From NCBI GenBank assembly GCA_964521255.1, contig CAZFRM010000040.1, positions 1-28,350 on the forward strand: DNA of 28,350 nt, written 5' to 3'. The notes below the pieces were generated by a model. The model was not told where the DNA came from. It made no database searches and saw only the letters and a list, made by a program, of their open reading frames with translations. The position numbers were made by a program, and so were the translations under genes. This document shows, piece by piece, positions 25,596-28,350 of the stretch (position 1 is the first letter of the stretch; every line of letters begins with the position of its first letter). Source of the DNA: ZC4RG29 sp964521255. GTDB lineage: Bacteria; Bacteroidota; Bacteroidia; Cytophagales; Cyclobacteriaceae.

Positions 25596-26021
25596 CTTAA
25601 ACGCCTGGCGACCCACTAATTTCCACTCTCCTTTTTGCTTCTTCCAAACCAACAGAATACCAATGTTGACAGTACCTGGTTTTCCATCATTATTGGTTTC
25701 TGCTTGAAGTTTATGCCTGACTAAGGCAAGATCGCCGTCAATTACTTCGATAGTTTGCTCAGTAAGATCAATCCTGACAAAGTCAGACTTACCGCTGGCA
25801 AGGGCTTCTACAAATGCCGCTTTATCCTCTACCAATCCGCTTGAGTGTCCATACGTCAACTCACTGGCTGCAATTTTTTCCAATGATGCCTTATCACCAC
25901 TTATCAAAGCCTTGCGAAGATTTTCAACCGCAGCAGCCACTTCTTTTTCTTCTTTTGACTGAGCAAAGATAAAAGTGGTAGTAAGCGTGATAGCAAGTAG
26001 AAATAAGATGCTTCTTTTCAT
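25590..26021 (-). CDS. Secreted NTF2-like (DUF4440/SnoaL-type) protein
   Basis: 143 residues from ATG 26021, with a clear signal peptide (1-20, ending FIFAQ). The rest is one cone-shaped NTF2-like domain: a helix with VAAAVENLRKALISGD, then LEKIAASELTYGHSSG, FVEALASGKSDFVRIDL and the closing strands ILLVWKKQKGEWKLVGRQ. Similar periplasmic DUF4440 proteins are common in Bacteroidota and have no established single function. The longer frame from 26114 adds a non-signal-like extension, so the inner ATG is preferred. It is divergent from asnB (194-bp spacer). A weak -7 box (TATCTTTA, minus strand) lies at 26068-26075. Confidence 0.85.
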   Translation of the reverse strand: MKRSILFLLAITLTTTFIFAQSKEEKEVAAAVENLRKALISGDKASLEKIAASELTYGHSSGLVEDKAAFVEALASGKSDFVRIDLTEQTIEVIDGDLALVRHKLQAETNNDGKPGTVNIGILLVWKKQKGEWKLVGRQAFKL

Positions 26022-26215
26022 ATGTCGGTAATTAAGAATTGATGACTTTCCGATTATTGAATTCCGATAAAGATATAAAGTCAGGAAATCTAATAAAATA
26101 AATTCCCGATACATTTCATCAACGGATAATAGTGAGTTTGGATGAATTTGGAAGATATACCCAGCACGCTTAACTTGCCCGTTTTTTAAAAGTAAAATAT
26201 CATAAAACGAATACC

Positions 26216-27880
26216 ATGTGCGGAATTGTAGGCGTATTTGATTTGAAATCGGGCTCTGAAGAGATAAGAACGCAGGTTCTCACACAAGCAAAAAAGATAC
26301 GCCACCGTGGACCGGATTGGTCGGGAATATATCATGGCGATAAAGCTATTATAGCGCACGAGCGTCTTGCAATAGTAGATCCTATTGGCGGTGGCCAGCC
26401 GCTATACAGCGAAGATAGAAATCTTGTATTAGCGGCTAATGGTGAGATATACAATCACCAGGAACTCCGAAAAAAATTAAAGCAGCCCTACAACTTTCAA
26501 ACGCAATCCGACTGTGAAGTCATCCTTGCTTTATATCGCGAACAGGGCGTAAACTTCGTTGATCAGCTAAATGGAATTTTTGCTTTTGTACTATACGATC
26601 AGGAAAAAAAAGAATATTTCATTGCCAGAGATCACATGGGAATCATTCCATTGTATATGGGATGGGATAAGTCAGGAAATTTCTATGTTGCCTCTGAATT
26701 AAAATGCCTTGAAGGAATTTGTCCTAAAATTGAATTGTTTCCTGCCGGTCATTATTTGCATAGCAAAGATGGAGAAGTTAAACAGTGGTATCAAAGAGAC
26801 TGGAGTTCTTACGATACCGTAAAAGATAACAACACTGACATAACCGTATTGAGAAAGGCACTGGAAGATGCCGTACATCGCCAGTTAATGTCTGACGTTC
26901 CATATGGTGTTTTACTTTCCGGTGGTCTTGATTCCTCCATTGTATCTGCGGTAGCAAAAAGATATTCTGCTATGCGTGTGGAAAGCCAGGATCTTAAAGC
27001 AGCATGGTGGCCACAACTTCACTCCTTTGCTGTAGGATTAAAAGGTTCACCCGATTTAGCAGCAGCAAAAAAAGTTGCTGACCATATCGGCTCCGTTCAT
27101 CACGAAGTGATCTTCTCTATTCAGGAAGGGCTGGATGCAATACGCGATGTAATCTATCACCTTGAAACCTACGATGTAACAACTGTACGTGCATCAACAC
27201 CGATGTATCTGATGGCGCGCGCCATTAAATCGATGGGCGTTAAGATGGTTTTGTCGGGTGAAGGCGCTGATGAAATTTTTGGAGGATATTTATACTTTCA
27301 CAAAGCACCAACCCCACAGGCTTTTCACGAAGAGACTGTGCGTAAATTAGGCAAGCTTCATTTGTATGATTGCCTGCGGGCAAATAAATCGCTTGCTGCA
27401 TGGGGAATTGAAGGACGCGTTCCATTTCTTGATAAAGAATTTATGGATGTCGCCATGCGCCTGAATCCTGCGGATAAAATGGCAAAGAACGGGCGAATGG
27501 AAAAGTGGGTGTTGCGAAAAGCTTTTGAAGATTATCTTCCTGAGAGTGTAGCCTGGAGACAAAAGGAACAATTCTCTGATGGTGTCGGATACAATTGGAT
27601 TGATACATTGAAGGCAATGGTTGCCGATAAAGTAAGTGATGAGCAAATGGCTACTGCGAAATTCAGATTTCCAATTAACCCTCCTCAATCAAAAGAAGAA
27701 TATTATTATCGCTCCATATTCAACGAGCATTTTCCATCGGACGCAGCGTCAGCCACTGTCCCCTCCGTTCCTTCCGTTGCCTGCAGCACACCGGAAGCAT
27801 TGGCATGGGATGCGTCATTCAAAAATATGCTTGATCCTTCGGGGAGGGCAGTAAAGAGTGTGCATAAGGAGGCGTATTAG
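26216..27880 (+). CDS. asnB: Asparagine synthase B (glutamine-hydrolysing)
   Basis: 554 residues, the same length as the E. coli enzyme. It makes asparagine from aspartate, ATP and glutamine. After removal of Met1, Cys2 (MCGIVGVF) is the glutaminase nucleophile. The class II amidotransferase domain includes RHRGPDWSG and AANGEIYNHQELR. The synthetase domain carries the PP-loop SGGLDSS (235-241), followed by LSGEGADEIFGGY and LEAR-type helices (GRVPFLDKEFMDVA). No residue is missing. It stands alone on this strand, and no good TAnnTTTG is seen upstream. Confidence 0.97.
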   Translation: MCGIVGVFDLKSGSEEIRTQVLTQAKKIRHRGPDWSGIYHGDKAIIAHERLAIVDPIGGGQPLYSEDRNLVLAANGEIYNHQELRKKLKQPYNFQTQSDCEVILALYREQGVNFVDQLNGIFAFVLYDQEKKEYFIARDHMGIIPLYMGWDKSGNFYVASELKCLEGICPKIELFPAGHYLHSKDGEVKQWYQRDWSSYDTVKDNNTDITVLRKALEDAVHRQLMSDVPYGVLLSGGLDSSIVSAVAKRYSAMRVESQDLKAAWWPQLHSFAVGLKGSPDLAAAKKVADHIGSVHHEVIFSIQEGLDAIRDVIYHLETYDVTTVRASTPMYLMARAIKSMGVKMVLSGEGADEIFGGYLYFHKAPTPQAFHEETVRKLGKLHLYDCLRANKSLAAWGIEGRVPFLDKEFMDVAMRLNPADKMAKNGRMEKWVLRKAFEDYLPESVAWRQKEQFSDGVGYNWIDTLKAMVADKVSDEQMATAKFRFPINPPQSKEEYYYRSIFNEHFPSDAASATVPSVPSVACSTPEALAWDASFKNMLDPSGRAVKSVHKEAY

Positions 27881-27962
27881 TCATTGGTAATTGGTCAATG
27901 TCATTATCAATAGTTAGTGATTCGAGTGATTCAGATAATCCAAACATTGGCCGTTGGATCAT

Positions 27963-28350
27963 TTACTCCTTACTCATTATCTTCGATGCCACTAAAGTCG
28001 AGCTTATTTGTCTTGCCTCATTGGTAACGTCAGCTGGGTACTTTGACAATTCTAAAATCTTAATTGCATTTCTTGTCTTTAATTGACCTGCTTTAATGGT
28101 GTGGTCGAAATGTAGTTCGTTATTTTCAACTGTCTCGGTGAAGTGGTATAAGTCGTATTCGTGATCAAGCATGTCCGCTAATTCAATGTCGTGAGTCGAT
28201 ACAATTACAATATTATCGTTCCGATTCAAATATGACAGTATTGCTTTTCCTGCGGCAATTCTCTCAATCGTGTTAGTTCCCTTAAAGACTTCATCCGTAA
28301 GCACCCGACCAAATACATCTTTACATAAAGGTATTGAATCTGTTGCTTTG
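27963..28350 (-). CDS. C-terminal part of a MutS-family ATPase (partial at the right edge)
   Basis: The minus-strand frame is open to the window edge, so the N-terminal part lies outside. The GTG at 28304 is internal. The visible 128 residues contain the Walker B segment (TDEVFKGTN), a signature helix (ERIAAGKAILSYL) and the H-loop (IVSTHDIELADML). The C-terminal HFDHTIKAGQLKTRNAIKIL follows, then a short helical end. This is the ATPase end of MutS-related proteins. Canonical MutS would have a longer C-terminal extension with a dimerisation helix. That absence suggests the shorter MutS-like family of Bacteroidota, whose role is not well defined. It is convergent with asnB across an 82-bp spacer that contains ATTGGTA-type words. 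Confidence 0.85.
   Translation of the reverse strand, partial: KATDSIPLCKDVFGRVLTDEVFKGTNTIERIAAGKAILSYLNRNDNIVIVSTHDIELADMLDHEYDLYHFTETVENNELHFDHTIKAGQLKTRNAIKILELSKYPADVTNEARQISSTLVASKIMSKE

Noticed and set aside
27898..28086. 62-codon plus-strand frame near the right edge
   Set aside because: It overlaps the MutS-like C-terminus on the other strand, which has conserved motifs.

Overview
The window looks like a chromosomal segment of a Bacteroidota bacterium, most likely of the order Cytophagales. Four things point there. There is a type IX secretion cargo with a gliding-motility-type C-terminal domain, encoded beside a PorP/SprF-like protein. Promoters carry the Bacteroidota -7 element TAnnTTTG. 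Shine-Dalgarno sites are almost absent. The gene order pyrG, yidC, parA, parB, DUF5683, dapB, lepB is one I associate with this phylum from memory. I see no phage, transposase, CRISPR array, rRNA or tRNA. The content is mostly housekeeping, with a few small accessory relics.

Layout, left to right. Positions 1-2600 hold two tandem secreted proteins with related C-termini (the first is cut by the window edge) and a small multi-pass membrane protein. Positions 2896-3958 hold a pterin pair, a PTPS-family enzyme and GTP cyclohydrolase I, with reading frames overlapping by 41 nt. Positions 4071-5137 (minus) hold an ECF sigma factor with a probable membrane anti-sigma factor, followed by the CCA-adding enzyme (5258-6670, minus). 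A solitary HicB-like antitoxin lies at 6959-7171. Positions 7417-12154 (minus) hold a two-gene secretion unit: a 1239-residue PKD-repeat cargo, then its SprF/PorP-like partner. A 472-bp divergent spacer leads to pyrG and yidC (12627-16211).

Positions 16421-20682 are a compact plus-strand cluster: parA, parB and a DUF5683 membrane protein with overlapping stop and start codons, then dapB and lepB. It combines chromosome partition, an uncharacterised envelope protein, lysine/peptidoglycan precursor synthesis and export. An unpaired C-terminal half of transketolase (20719-21675) and priA (21945-24458) follow. Positions 24459-24992 form an eroded stretch with a frameshifted antitoxin-like relic and a GC-rich palindrome. 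Next come a zinc-ribbon membrane protein converging on a secreted NTF2-like protein, then asnB, and at the right edge the C-terminal end of a MutS-family ATPase (minus).

The most unusual signal is in the spacers rather than the genes. At least seven contain degenerate tandem words of period 7 or 8 (TTTGAGG, GCTTAAA, CTTTACG, CTTTAAA, GTTATTR and others). They often begin at, or include, the stop codon of a neighbouring gene, and in two cases they run right up to a promoter -7 box. A second item is a pair of parS-half-like repeats with a DnaA-box-like word just upstream of parA. No clearly new multi-gene system is evident.
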